Assembly: GCA_910584905.1 (NCBI GenBank)
Contig: CAJUCQ010000007.1
Location: 1-62,338, forward strand
DNA: 62,338 bases
Direction of reading: 5' to 3'
Source of the DNA: an uncultured Muribaculaceae bacterium
Lineage (GTDB): Bacteria; Bacteroidota; Bacteroidia; Bacteroidales; Muribaculaceae
Positions 35,957 to 44,466 of the stretch are shown in pieces. The position numbers were made by a program, and so were the translations under genes. Position 1 is the first letter of the stretch, and each line of letters begins with the position of its first letter. The notes under the pieces were generated by a model. It saw only the letters and a list, made by a program, of their open reading frames with translations, made no database searches and was not told where the DNA came from.

Positions 35957-36673
35957 ATGCACTACGCCATAATAGCCGCAGGAGAAGGCTCGCGCCTCGT
36001 TCAGGAGGGCGTGGCCCTGCCCAAACCGCTCGTCGACCTCGACGGCCGCCCCATGATACGCCGCCTCGCAGACATCTTCGCCTCCTGCGGCGCTGAAAGC
36101 CTGTCGATAATCGTCAACGAGCAGATGAGCGCCGTGCGCGAATATCTCGAAGCGCTCGCGCCCACGCTGCCTATGCCCCTGCACCTCGTCGTCAAAACCA
36201 CACCCGACTCGATGCACAGCTTCTACGAAGTTTCGCGCGTGTTTCCCGCCGGGAGCAAATTCATCCTCACGACAGTCGACACCATCTTCCGCGAGGCCGA
36301 CTTCGCCCGCTACGCCGCCGCCTTCGAAGCCGACGACAGCGCCGACGGCTACATGGCCGTCACCGATTTCATCGACGACGAAAAGCCGCTGTATATCGAC
36401 GTCGACCCGGCCGACATGCGCATAACCGCCTTCCGCGACGCCCCCTCCGCCGCCGACCGCTATATCTCCGGCGGCATCTACGGCCTCACCTGCGGCGCGC
36501 CCCTGCGCGTGCTCGAAGAGTGCATGGCCGCCGGCGTCAGCCGCATGCGCAACTATCAGCGCGCCCTCGTGGACGCCGGACTCAACCTGCGCGCATGGCC
36601 CTTCAGCAAAATCATCGACGTCGACCATGCCGCCGACATCGACACCGCCAAAGCATTCATCGCAAACACCTGA
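35957..36673 (+). CDS. Sugar-phosphate nucleotidyltransferase family protein
   Basis: The 238-aa protein has the nucleotidyltransferase N-terminus IIAAGEGSRL, followed by LPKPLVDLDGRPMI (a variant of the usual PKPL-V-GRP motif), and TVDTIF near residue 98 in the place of the metal-binding aspartates. It belongs to the family that attaches NMP to sugar phosphates or related alcohols. It is 7 nt upstream of the sigma-54 activator gene and within the gpsA-secG train. The substrate is unknown. It is unrelated at motif level to the longer nucleotidyltransferase at 11508. Confidence 0.8.
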   Translation: MHYAIIAAGEGSRLVQEGVALPKPLVDLDGRPMIRRLADIFASCGAESLSIIVNEQMSAVREYLEALAPTLPMPLHLVVKTTPDSMHSFYEVSRVFPAGSKFILTTVDTIFREADFARYAAAFEADDSADGYMAVTDFIDDEKPLYIDVDPADMRITAFRDAPSAADRYISGGIYGLTCGAPLRVLEECMAAGVSRMRNYQRALVDAGLNLRAWPFSKIIDVDHAADIDTAKAFIANT

Positions 36674-36680
36674 CCCCTAA

Positions 36681-37937
36681 ATGGCCGCAAACATCGTCTT
36701 TTCCAACAGCGCCCTCGACCGACAGGCCGACGCCGCACGCCGCCGCTTCGGCATCGTGGGCAACGCTCCGGCTCTCCTTGCCGCCGTCGAACGCGCCGTG
36801 CGCGTGGCCCCAATCGACCTCTCGGTCCTCGTCACGGGCGAAAGCGGCACGGGCAAAGAGTTTTTCCCGCAGATAATCCACACCAACAGCCCGCGCAAAC
36901 ACGCCAAATACATAGCCGTCAACTGCGGCGCCATCCCCGAAGGCACCATCGACTCCGAGCTTTTCGGCCACGAAAAAGGCGCCTTCACCGGTGCCGTCGA
37001 CTCGCGCCGGGGCTACTTCGAAGAAGCCGACGGAGGCACGATTTTCCTCGACGAAGTGGCCGAGCTGCCCCTGACGACGCAGGCGCGCCTTCTGCGCGTG
37101 CTCGAAACGGGCGAATACCTCCGCGTGGGCTCGTCGACGGTGAAACGCACCAACATCCGCATCGTCGCCGCAACGAACGTCAACCTCCTGCGCGCCGTCG
37201 CCGAAGGACGCTTCCGCGAAGACCTCTTCTACCGCCTCTCGACCGTGCAGATCCACATCCCGCCGCTGCGCGAGCGCGGCGGCGACATCCGCCTTCTGGC
37301 CAAGAAATTCGCCGCCGATTTCGCCGAACGCTACACCGTCCCCGAAATCAACTTCTCCGCCGGAGCACTTGAGGCCATGAGCCGCTACGGCTGGCCCGGC
37401 AACGTGCGCCAGCTCAAAAACGTCGTCGAGCAGGCCGCCCTCTTCGAGGCCGGCAAGGACGTCAGCGAAGAAAGCTTCCAAAGCTACCTCCCCGCCGACG
37501 CCCCGGACAGTTTCATGCCCGTGGCCGCAAACGCCGCAGGGGCCTACGACCGCGAGCGCGAAGCGCTCCTCAACATGATTTTCAGGCTCCAGAAACGCAT
37601 CGACGAGCTTCAGGCCCGCGTCGAGCGCATCGACCCCGCCGCCGACGCCCCGCGCGCAAGCCTCGTGCGCGAAGACGACCCGGCCATGCGCCTGCTCACG
37701 CGCACATCCACGGCCCGCCCCTCCGAAATCGACCCCGAGGCCCACTACGTGGAAGACGCCACGGCCACGCCCGTCGAGCTCTCCGCCCCGATACCCGTGT
37801 CGCTCAACGAAAACGAACGCGAGATAATCCGCGAGGCGCTGCTGCGCAACGACGGCCGCCGCAAAGCCACCGCCGACGAACTCGGCATCTCCGAACGCAC
37901 CCTATACCGCAAAATACGTGAATATGGACTGGAATAA
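36681..37937 (+). CDS. Sigma-54-dependent transcriptional activator lacking a receiver domain
   Basis: The 418-aa protein begins almost directly with the AAA+ domain: Walker A GESGTGKE at 53-60, the sigma-54 contact loop GAFTGA at 100-105, Walker B IFLDE at 121-125, and the arginine-finger region FREDLFYRLS. A spacer with a short predicted coiled coil (REREALLNMIFRLQKRIDELQARVERI) leads to a Fis-type helix-turn-helix at about 375-418. There is no phosphoacceptor or GAF domain, so activity must be controlled in another way or be constitutive. The last 14 nt overlap lptE. Its place beside lptE and secG is, as I recall, conserved in Bacteroidales and hints at cell-envelope regulation. Confidence 0.92.
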   Translation: MAANIVFSNSALDRQADAARRRFGIVGNAPALLAAVERAVRVAPIDLSVLVTGESGTGKEFFPQIIHTNSPRKHAKYIAVNCGAIPEGTIDSELFGHEKGAFTGAVDSRRGYFEEADGGTIFLDEVAELPLTTQARLLRVLETGEYLRVGSSTVKRTNIRIVAATNVNLLRAVAEGRFREDLFYRLSTVQIHIPPLRERGGDIRLLAKKFAADFAERYTVPEINFSAGALEAMSRYGWPGNVRQLKNVVEQAALFEAGKDVSEESFQSYLPADAPDSFMPVAANAAGAYDREREALLNMIFRLQKRIDELQARVERIDPAADAPRASLVREDDPAMRLLTRTSTARPSEIDPEAHYVEDATATPVELSAPIPVSLNENEREIIREALLRNDGRRKATADELGISERTLYRKIREYGLE

Positions 37938-38454
37938 GCGCCTGAGACATGCCCTGACAGCCACAGCCGTAATCATTGCGGCTCTTCTGCCCGCGGCCTG
38001 TAAAATCAACTACACCCTCAACGGCTCGGCAATCGACTACCGCGTCTACCGCACCATATCCGTCAGCGACTTCCCCATACGCGCCGCGCTCGTCTACCCG
38101 CCCCTGCAGCAGACCTTCGAAAACGAGCTCCTCAACTATATCTCGCGAAACACACGCCTGCAGACCGTCGACGGCTCGTCCGACCTCCGCATCGAAGGCG
38201 AAATCACAGGCTACAACCTCTCGCCTCAGGCCGTCACCGAGGACGCATACGCCTCGCAGACCCGCCTCACAATCACCGTGCGCGTGAAATACATCGACGA
38301 CAAAGACCCCAACAAGAACGTCGACCAAAGCTTCAGCGCCTACCGCGACTTCCCGGCCACGGAAATGCTCACCGACGTGCAAGACCAGCTGTGTCAGGAA
38401 ATCGCCGAAGAACTCGTCGAACTCATATTCAACGCCACCCTCGGCAACTGGTAA
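37924..38454 (+). CDS. lptE: LptE-like outer-membrane lipoprotein
   Basis: The 176-aa protein would plug the LptD barrel and help place LPS in the outer leaflet. A signal peptide ends in LLPAAC, giving a lipidated Cys26; the -3 proline is non-standard for a lipobox. The mature region (NYTLNGSAIDY, ISVSDFPIRAALVYPPL, LRIEGEITGY, and the C-terminal IFNATLGNW) matches what I know of Bacteroidetes LptE. The ATG at 37924 lies inside the end of the activator gene; an in-frame GTG at 37918 is an alternative. It precedes the TPR protein by 11 nt. Confidence 0.9.
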   Translation: MDWNKRLRHALTATAVIIAALLPAACKINYTLNGSAIDYRVYRTISVSDFPIRAALVYPPLQQTFENELLNYISRNTRLQTVDGSSDLRIEGEITGYNLSPQAVTEDAYASQTRLTITVRVKYIDDKDPNKNVDQSFSAYRDFPATEMLTDVQDQLCQEIAEELVELIFNATLGNW

Positions 38455-38465
38455 GCCCCCCCGAC

Positions 38466-39233
38466 ATGGACACACACGCCCTGACCTCGCTCATCGAACG
38501 CCTTGCCCGCCACCCCGGACAAGCAATCGACCCTGCCGAACGCGCCCTCCTCGAAGAATCCGCAAGGCTCTACCCCTACCTCGCGCCGGCGCTGACGGAG
38601 CTTGCCCTGCGCACACCCGCCGACAGCCCCGAGGCCGAAAACCTGCGCCTCGCCGCCGCCATCCGCGGAGCCGGACACCCCGAGTTCGACAACGCCGTCG
38701 AGAACGGCGAATGGGCCGGATTCTATCCCCCCGAGCAGCCCGCGCCCCAACCCGACACCGAAGAAGCCATCGACACATTCCTGTCGACCTTCGGCCACAC
38801 ATCCCCCGAAGAAGAAGCCCTGCTCAACAGGCTCATCTTCAACCCCGTGCCCGACTATGCCGAGATGCTTGCCCGCGAAGAGCAGGAAAACCTCCCCGAA
38901 AAGCCCGGCGACGAACCCGACGACTCGCCCGAAGCCCGCATCAACGCATTCATCCTCGAAAAGCACCCCGCCGCCCGCGAAGCCGAAGCCGAGCCGGATG
39001 AAACTCCCGCGCCGCCCGCCGACACACCCCTTGCCCCGCCCGAACCCCACGACGACTCCCTCCTCAGCGAAAGCCTCGCCAAAATATACATCCGCCAAGG
39101 ACGCTACGAACGCGCCTACGAAATTATATCGGGCCTAAATTTGAAATTTCCAAAAAAAAGTGTTTACTTTGCAGACCAATTGCGCTTTTTACAAAAATTG
39201 ATTATAAACCAGCGCGCGAAAGCACGCAACTAA
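38466..39233 (+). CDS. TPR-containing protein between lptE and secG
   Basis: The 255-aa protein has no signal peptide and no membrane segment. An N-terminal helical part (residues 1-65) is followed by a long acidic, Pro/Glu-rich disordered stretch (about 85-200). A C-terminal TPR-like helical pair (LAKIYIRQGRYERAYEIISGL, then FADQLRFLQKLI) closes it. Base composition drops to AT-rich in the last 100 nt. Equivalent genes between lptE and secG are common in Bacteroidales and have no assigned function. A cytoplasmic scaffold role is only a guess. Confidence 0.8.
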   Translation: MDTHALTSLIERLARHPGQAIDPAERALLEESARLYPYLAPALTELALRTPADSPEAENLRLAAAIRGAGHPEFDNAVENGEWAGFYPPEQPAPQPDTEEAIDTFLSTFGHTSPEEEALLNRLIFNPVPDYAEMLAREEQENLPEKPGDEPDDSPEARINAFILEKHPAAREAEAEPDETPAPPADTPLAPPEPHDDSLLSESLAKIYIRQGRYERAYEIISGLNLKFPKKSVYFADQLRFLQKLIINQRAKARN

Positions 39234-39288
39234 TTCCCCACTCCGCGGGCATCCAAGCGGCCCGCACCCCTCCATTAAATAAGCAGAT

Positions 39289-39678
39289 ATGCATACTGTC
39301 GTAATCATCCTCACCGTAATTGTTGCCGTCCTTCTTATCGGCATCGTGCTTATTCAGAAATCCAAAGGCGGCGGTCTTTCGTCGCAGTTCGGCGGTGCAG
39401 GCGCCGTTATGGGCGTGCGCCAGACCAACAGCTTCCTCGAAAAAGCCACATGGACTCTCATCGGCCTCCTCGTTGTGCTGTCTATTCTCTCCGCCTTCAC
39501 CATGCCCAAGACCAACGCCGGCGCCCAGATCCGCACCAGCGTGGCCACCGAAGCTCCCGCCGCCGAGCTCCCCGCAGGCCAGTTCGAGACTCCCGCTCCC
39601 GCCGCCGAGCCTGTAGCCGAGCCCGCCGCCGCCACCGAGGCTCCCGCCGAGACCCCGGCCGAAACTCCCGCCGAATAA
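39289..39678 (+). CDS. secG: Protein translocase subunit SecG with acidic Pro/Ala/Glu tail
   Basis: The 129-aa protein is an accessory subunit of the SecYEG channel. Two membrane helices (residues 2-21 and about 54-75) flank the conserved loop QKSKGGGLSSQFGG and the phrase FLEKATW. The last 45 residues form a low-complexity acidic tail built from repeats such as APAE and TPAE, well beyond the normal end of the second helix. That tail should be periplasmic or cytoplasmic depending on SecG topology. The gene closes the gpsA-secG train and is followed by a hairpin. Confidence 0.93.
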   Translation: MHTVVIILTVIVAVLLIGIVLIQKSKGGGLSSQFGGAGAVMGVRQTNSFLEKATWTLIGLLVVLSILSAFTMPKTNAGAQIRTSVATEAPAAELPAGQFETPAPAAEPVAEPAAATEAPAETPAETPAE

Positions 39679-39716
39679 GCGCGTCCCGGCACGCAAGGCA
39701 AAAAAATCATATTGCG

Positions 39717-39750
39717 TCATATCCCGAAGGCCCCGTCCGTCGGGATATGA
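39717..39750 (+). terminator. Hairpin after secG
   Basis: A 10-bp perfect stem (TCATATCCCG with CGGGATATGA) encloses a 14-nt loop. No T-run, so termination is likely but not certain. Confidence 0.5.
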
Positions 39751-39835
39751 TTCAGTGTATATATCCACGCGGTCTCCCACGGGAAGCCACCCGCCGCGAG
39801 GCCGCCGACAACCCCCACACCCATCACTCACAAGG

Positions 39836-41086
39836 ATGAACCGCAAGGATTTTGAAATAATGGCTCCCGTCGGGAGCTACGAGTCTCTGGCTGCGGCCAT
39901 ATCGGCAGGCACGGACGCCGTCTACTTCGGGGTCGAAGGCCTCAACATGCGCTCGAAATCAAGCGCCAACTTCACCCTCGACGACCTCCGCAACATAGCC
40001 CGCATCTGCGGCGAAGCCGGCGTCAAAACCTACCTGACCGTCAACACCATCGTCTACGACGCCGACCTCCCCGCCGTGCGCGCCATCATCGACGCCGCCG
40101 CCGAAGCCGGCCTCACGGCCATCATCGCCACGGACATCGCCGCCATCGCATACGCGCGCTCGCGAGGCGTCGAAGTGCACATCTCGACCCAGTGCAACAT
40201 CTCCAACATCGAAGCCGTGCGCTTCTACGCGGCCTACGCCGACGTTGTCGTCCTCGCCCGCGAGCTCTCGCTCGATCAGGTGAAGGCCATCCACGACGCC
40301 ATCGTCGCCGAGGACATCCGCGGACCCAAGGGCGAGCTCGTCAAAATCGAGATGTTCTGCCACGGCGCTTTGTGTATGGCCGTCTCCGGCAAATGCTACC
40401 TCAGCCTCCACGAGATGAATTCCAGCGCCAACCGCGGCGCCTGCACGCAGATATGCCGCCGGGGCTACACCGTCACCGACCGCGAGACCGGCGACAGCCT
40501 CGACATCGAAAACAAATACATCATGTCGCCCAAAGACCTCAAGACCATCCACTTCCTCAACAAGATGGTCGACGCGGGCGTCAGCGTATTCAAAATCGAA
40601 GGACGCGCCCGCGGCCCGGAATACGTCCTCACCGTCGTGCAGGCCTACTCCGAGGCCCTGCAGGCAATCTGCGACGGCTCCTACTCCGAAGACCTTATCG
40701 CCGGATGGGACGCCCGCCTGCAAAAAATCTTCAACCGCGGCTTCTGGGACGGCTACTACCTCGGACAGCGCCTCGGCGAATGGTCGTCGAAATACGGCTC
40801 CTCGGCAACGCGGGTCAAGCAATACATCGCCAAAGGCGTGAAATGGTTCTCGAAACTCGGCGTCGGCGAATTTTTCATGGAAGCGGGCGAACTCCGCGTA
40901 GGCGACGAGGCCATAGTCACAGGCCCCACCACGGGCGCCCTAATCATCAAGGTCGACGACATCCGCGTGGGAGGCAAATCAGTCGAAAAAGCCGTCAAAG
41001 GCGATGCTTTCTCCATTGCCGTGCCCGCGAAAATACGCCCCGCCGACCGCCTCTACCGCTGGCAGCCGACAGGAGTCGAAAAATAA
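39836..41086 (+). CDS. Peptidase U32-family protein (TrhP/YegQ-like)
   Basis: The 416-aa protein has the U32 core: IMAPVGSYESLAAAISAGTDAVYFG at the N-terminus, and the cysteine-containing block CHGALCMAVSGKCYLS followed by NRGACTQICRRGY. GRARGPEYV follows near 255. U32 proteins were first called collagenases. Characterised bacterial members now include enzymes that hydroxylate tRNA (TrhP, 5-hydroxyuridine) or 23S rRNA (RlhA), with the cysteines placing an iron-sulfur cluster. The C-terminal domain (about 330-416) has the beta-barrel-like phrase GDEAIVTGPTTG. Motifs and length favour the TrhP side, but the exact substrate is not proven. The start at 39836 begins the conserved N-terminus. Confidence 0.85.
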   Translation: MNRKDFEIMAPVGSYESLAAAISAGTDAVYFGVEGLNMRSKSSANFTLDDLRNIARICGEAGVKTYLTVNTIVYDADLPAVRAIIDAAAEAGLTAIIATDIAAIAYARSRGVEVHISTQCNISNIEAVRFYAAYADVVVLARELSLDQVKAIHDAIVAEDIRGPKGELVKIEMFCHGALCMAVSGKCYLSLHEMNSSANRGACTQICRRGYTVTDRETGDSLDIENKYIMSPKDLKTIHFLNKMVDAGVSVFKIEGRARGPEYVLTVVQAYSEALQAICDGSYSEDLIAGWDARLQKIFNRGFWDGYYLGQRLGEWSSKYGSSATRVKQYIAKGVKWFSKLGVGEFFMEAGELRVGDEAIVTGPTTGALIIKVDDIRVGGKSVEKAVKGDAFSIAVPAKIRPADRLYRWQPTGVEK

Positions 41087-41133
41087 ATCAAGCTTTTTTT
41101 GATTCCGTAAAAACAATTTCACACGCCCTGCGG

Positions 41134-41165
41134 TTTGGCTTTATAAGGATTAATCTTTATATTTG
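41134..41165 (+). promoter_or_regulatory. Consensus promoter for the endonuclease I gene
   Basis: TTTG at 41134-41137, a 20-bp spacer and TATATTTG at 41158-41165. The 5' UTR is about 48 nt. Confidence 0.8.
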
Positions 41166-41216
41166 CACTCCCACTGCACCCACTCTCCAATCCACATCCT
41201 ACCCTGAACCTTAAAA

Positions 41217-42896
41217 ATGAAAATCCGAAAACTCTTAGCCCTCGTTGCGGCATTGTTTGCCGGAATGACAGCCGCCGAAGCCGAGGCTCCGGCCGGCTAC
41301 TACTCCTCCCTCACCGGCAAAAAAGACGGCGAACTCAAGACCGCCATCTACAACCGCATCCACAACTTCACGAAAGTAAGCTCCTATCAGGACCTCCCGA
41401 AATACTTCCGGATTACGGACGTCTACCCCGATTCGCGCCGCTGGTGGGACATGTATTCCGACATCCCCCTCTACGCACCGTCGTTCTCGGGCCTTAACCG
41501 CGAGCACTCCTTCCCCAAAAGCTGGTGGGGCGGCTCGACCACCGTGGGCGCATACGTCGACCTCAACCACCTCTACCCCTCGGAGATGAAGGCCAACACG
41601 GCCAAGAGCAACTACCCCCTCGGCACTGTCGACACGGGCAGCTCCATCAAATTCCAGAACGGCATGGTCAAGGTGGGCTATCCCGTCAACGGTCAGGGCG
41701 GCGGCGCGGCCTTCGTATTCGAGCCGGACAATGAATACAAGGGCGACTTCGCCCGCACATACTTCTACATGGCCACGTGCTATCAGGACCTGACGTGGAA
41801 ATACACCTTCATGGTTGCCCAGAACCTCTACCCGACGCTTACGCCGTGGGCCATCGAACTCCTCCTCAAATGGCACCGCGAAGACCCCGTGAGCCAAAAG
41901 GAACGCGACCGCAACGACGCCGTCTACGGCATTCAGAACAACCGCAACCCCTTCATCGACTGCCCCATCCTTGCCGAATACCTCTGGGGCACGCACAAAG
42001 GCCAGTACTATGACGGTAGCACCGGCGGCGACACGCCCGTGAATCCTCCGACGGGCACGCCCGACCTCGTGGCCCCCACCCGCGGCATGACCCTCGACAT
42101 GGGGCAGGTGGCCGAAGGACGCGACGCCGTCACCAAGCTCTACATCAAAGGCGACAACCTCCGCGGCAAACTCGCCCTCACGATTTACTCCGGCGACAAG
42201 GCCATGTTCTCCATCCCCTCGGCCACGCTCGACGGCTCTCTCGCCAACGCCGACGAAGGCTACTGGCTCAACGTCACCTACAAACCCACCGCCCTCGGCC
42301 TGCACGAATCGAAGTTTGTCATCAGCGACGGCGGCATCACAGGCTCGGTGTCGGTGACTCTCCGCGGCGAATGTCTCGCCGTGCCCACGCTCACGGCCTG
42401 CACGGCCCTGCCGCCGTCGTCGGTCGAAAGCGACCGCTATCTCGCCGAATGGTCAACACCCGAAGGCGAAGTCATCGACTACTGGGTGGTGACGCGCACG
42501 CAATATCTCAACGGCGGCGGGGTTGTCACCGAAGAAATCCCGGCCGAAGGCTCGCCCCTTGAAATCACCGGCTTCGACGAAAGCTCGCGCGAGACCTACT
42601 CGGTGCAGTCAGTGCGCCTCGGCTACCGCTCGCCCACTTCGAACGTAATCACCGTCGACCACTCGGGCATCCACGACGTCAACGCCGAGCGCCCGCTTGA
42701 AGTGCAGGGCTTCGACGGCTTCCTGCGAATAATCTGCTCCGAACCCCAGAGCGCATGCGAAATCTACGACCCCTCGGGCCGTCAGGTGATGATTATCGAC
42801 GAAGTCGACCACAACACCGACATCTATCTCTCGCCGGGCATCTACCTCGTGCGCACGGCTCAGCACCGCACGCCGGTCAAAGTGGCCGTAAAATAA
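41217..42896 (+). CDS. Secreted endonuclease I-family nuclease with sorting tail
   Basis: The 559-aa protein has a signal peptide (1-22), then an EndA/NucM-type nuclease domain (about 25-265). The His-Asn motif parts are LNREHSFPKSWW near 92 and DLNHLYPSEMKANTAKSN near 119. These nucleases degrade DNA non-specifically outside the cell. A middle region (about 285-395) looks like an immunoglobulin-type beta-sandwich (LVISDGG-like and VTLRGEC strands), followed by an FN3-like module (about 400-480). The C-terminus (CEIYDPSGRQV, then SPGIYLVR) is a type A sorting domain. This is consistent with export to the surface or medium, where it could scavenge nucleotides. It has its own promoter; GH3 and phosphatase genes follow closely. 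Confidence 0.9.
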   Translation: MKIRKLLALVAALFAGMTAAEAEAPAGYYSSLTGKKDGELKTAIYNRIHNFTKVSSYQDLPKYFRITDVYPDSRRWWDMYSDIPLYAPSFSGLNREHSFPKSWWGGSTTVGAYVDLNHLYPSEMKANTAKSNYPLGTVDTGSSIKFQNGMVKVGYPVNGQGGGAAFVFEPDNEYKGDFARTYFYMATCYQDLTWKYTFMVAQNLYPTLTPWAIELLLKWHREDPVSQKERDRNDAVYGIQNNRNPFIDCPILAEYLWGTHKGQYYDGSTGGDTPVNPPTGTPDLVAPTRGMTLDMGQVAEGRDAVTKLYIKGDNLRGKLALTIYSGDKAMFSIPSATLDGSLANADEGYWLNVTYKPTALGLHESKFVISDGGITGSVSVTLRGECLAVPTLTACTALPPSSVESDRYLAEWSTPEGEVIDYWVVTRTQYLNGGGVVTEEIPAEGSPLEITGFDESSRETYSVQSVRLGYRSPTSNVITVDHSGIHDVNAERPLEVQGFDGFLRIICSEPQSACEIYDPSGRQVMIIDEVDHNTDIYLSPGIYLVRTAQHRTPVKVAVK

Positions 42897-42918
42897 CCCG
42901 CGCCGCCCGCAAACAGCC

Positions 42919-44466
42919 ATGAACCTCACGCCGCTCGCCCTTCCGTATTTCGCGCTCCGCCGCCGGGCCATCCGCCGCCGCGGCTCCGACCGCGAAGCAA
43001 TCCGGGCCACCCAGCTCAAGGAGCTGAAGAGCCTCATGCGGAAGGCGAGCGCCACGGAGGTCGGACGCCGCCACGGCTTCAAGGCCCTCCTCGGCGAGCC
43101 GGACGTCTACGCCGCCTTCCGCGCGGCCCTGCCGACGACGGAGTATGAAGACGTCCGCGACGACATCATGCGCATGGTCCGCGGCGAAAGCGACGTCCTT
43201 TGGCCGGGGCGCACGCTGCGTTTCGCCCAGTCGTCGGGCACATCGGGAGGCAAGAGCAAATACATCCCCGTCACGGCCGAGGGCCTGCGCCGCAACCACT
43301 ACGGCGGCGCCTCCGACGCCGTGGCCTTCTACCTCGGGATGAACCCGCGGAGCCGCCTTTTCGGCGGCAAAGCCATGATTCTCGGAGGCAGCTTCGCCAA
43401 CGAGATCGACGGCCTCCCGCCCGACGTCCGCGTGGGCGACCTCTCGGCCACGCTCATCGACGAAATCAACCCCATCGCCAATCTGTTCCGCATCCCCGAC
43501 AAAAGCACGGCCCTGATGGCCGACTGGGAGACGAAGCTCCCGGCGCTCGTCGAGGCCTCGGTCCGGGCCGACGTCACCAACATCTCGGGCGTGCCCTCGT
43601 GGTTCATGACCGTCATCGAGCGCGTAATCGAACGCGCGGGCGCCCGCACCATCCACGACGTGTGGCCCGGCCTCGAAGTGTTTTTCCACGGCGGAATCTC
43701 CTTCGAGCCATACCGCGCCCAATACGAGCGCCTGACCGACCCGTCGATGATGCACTACGTCGAAAACTACAACGCCTCCGAAGGCTTCTTCGCCGCGCAG
43801 GACACCCCCGACCCGCGGGCCGGGATGCTCCTCCTTCTCGACCGCGGCATCTTCTTCGAGTTCCGGCCTCTCGGCGGCGGCGAGCCGCTGGCGGCATGGG
43901 AGGTGAGCCGGGGCCGGACCTACGAATTGCTCATCACCACATGCAACGGCCTCTGGCGCTACTCGCCGGGCGACACCGTGCGCATCGAGAGCGAGGCGCC
44001 CCTGCGAATCAGCGTGGCCGGACGCACCAAGTCGTTTATCAACGCGTTCGGCGAGGAACTGATGGTCCACAACGCCGAGACCGCCATGGCCGCGGCCTGC
44101 GCGGCGCTGGGATGCGAGGCCTCCGACTACACGGCGGCCCCGGTCTACGCCCTCGCCGACGGCACGCGCGGACGCCATCAGTGGCTCATCGAGTGGAAGC
44201 GCGAGCCGCAGTCGGCCGAGGAGTTCGCACGCATCCTTGACGCCGAACTCCGGCGCGTGAACTCCGACTACGACGCTAAACGCCGGGGCGACATCTTCCT
44301 CGGCCTCCCCCTCGTGACGACGGCCCGCGCCGGGCTTTTCGACCAATGGCTGGCCTCGACGGGCAAGCTCGGAGGGCAGCGCAAGGTGCCGCGCCTGAAC
44401 AACTCCCGCGACCTCATCGACCGCCTCCTGCAAATGAATCAACAGCAATCCACCATAAAGTCATGA
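42919..44466 (+). CDS. GH3-family acyl-adenylating enzyme
   Basis: The 515-aa protein belongs to the GH3 auxin-responsive family, whose plant members join amino acids to jasmonate or indole-acetate through an acyl-adenylate. The ATP-binding motif SSGTSGGKSKYIP sits at about 105-117; other family phrases are GGISFEPYRAQYERL and YNASEGFFAAQ (second nucleotide motif). Bacterial homologues are common in Bacteroidetes and their substrates are largely unknown. No signal peptide. It lies 22 nt after the endonuclease gene, and its stop overlaps the phosphatase start as ATGA, which suggests an operon of three genes. Confidence 0.9.
   Translation: MNLTPLALPYFALRRRAIRRRGSDREAIRATQLKELKSLMRKASATEVGRRHGFKALLGEPDVYAAFRAALPTTEYEDVRDDIMRMVRGESDVLWPGRTLRFAQSSGTSGGKSKYIPVTAEGLRRNHYGGASDAVAFYLGMNPRSRLFGGKAMILGGSFANEIDGLPPDVRVGDLSATLIDEINPIANLFRIPDKSTALMADWETKLPALVEASVRADVTNISGVPSWFMTVIERVIERAGARTIHDVWPGLEVFFHGGISFEPYRAQYERLTDPSMMHYVENYNASEGFFAAQDTPDPRAGMLLLLDRGIFFEFRPLGGGEPLAAWEVSRGRTYELLITTCNGLWRYSPGDTVRIESEAPLRISVAGRTKSFINAFGEELMVHNAETAMAAACAALGCEASDYTAAPVYALADGTRGRHQWLIEWKREPQSAEEFARILDAELRRVNSDYDAKRRGDIFLGLPLVTTARAGLFDQWLASTGKLGGQRKVPRLNNSRDLIDRLLQMNQQQSTIKS

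Noticed and set aside
39601..39675. Repetitive C-terminal codons of secG as a CRISPR or DNA repeat
   Set aside because: The repetition is at the level of amino acids (APAE/TPAE) with degenerate codons and no regular spacer.
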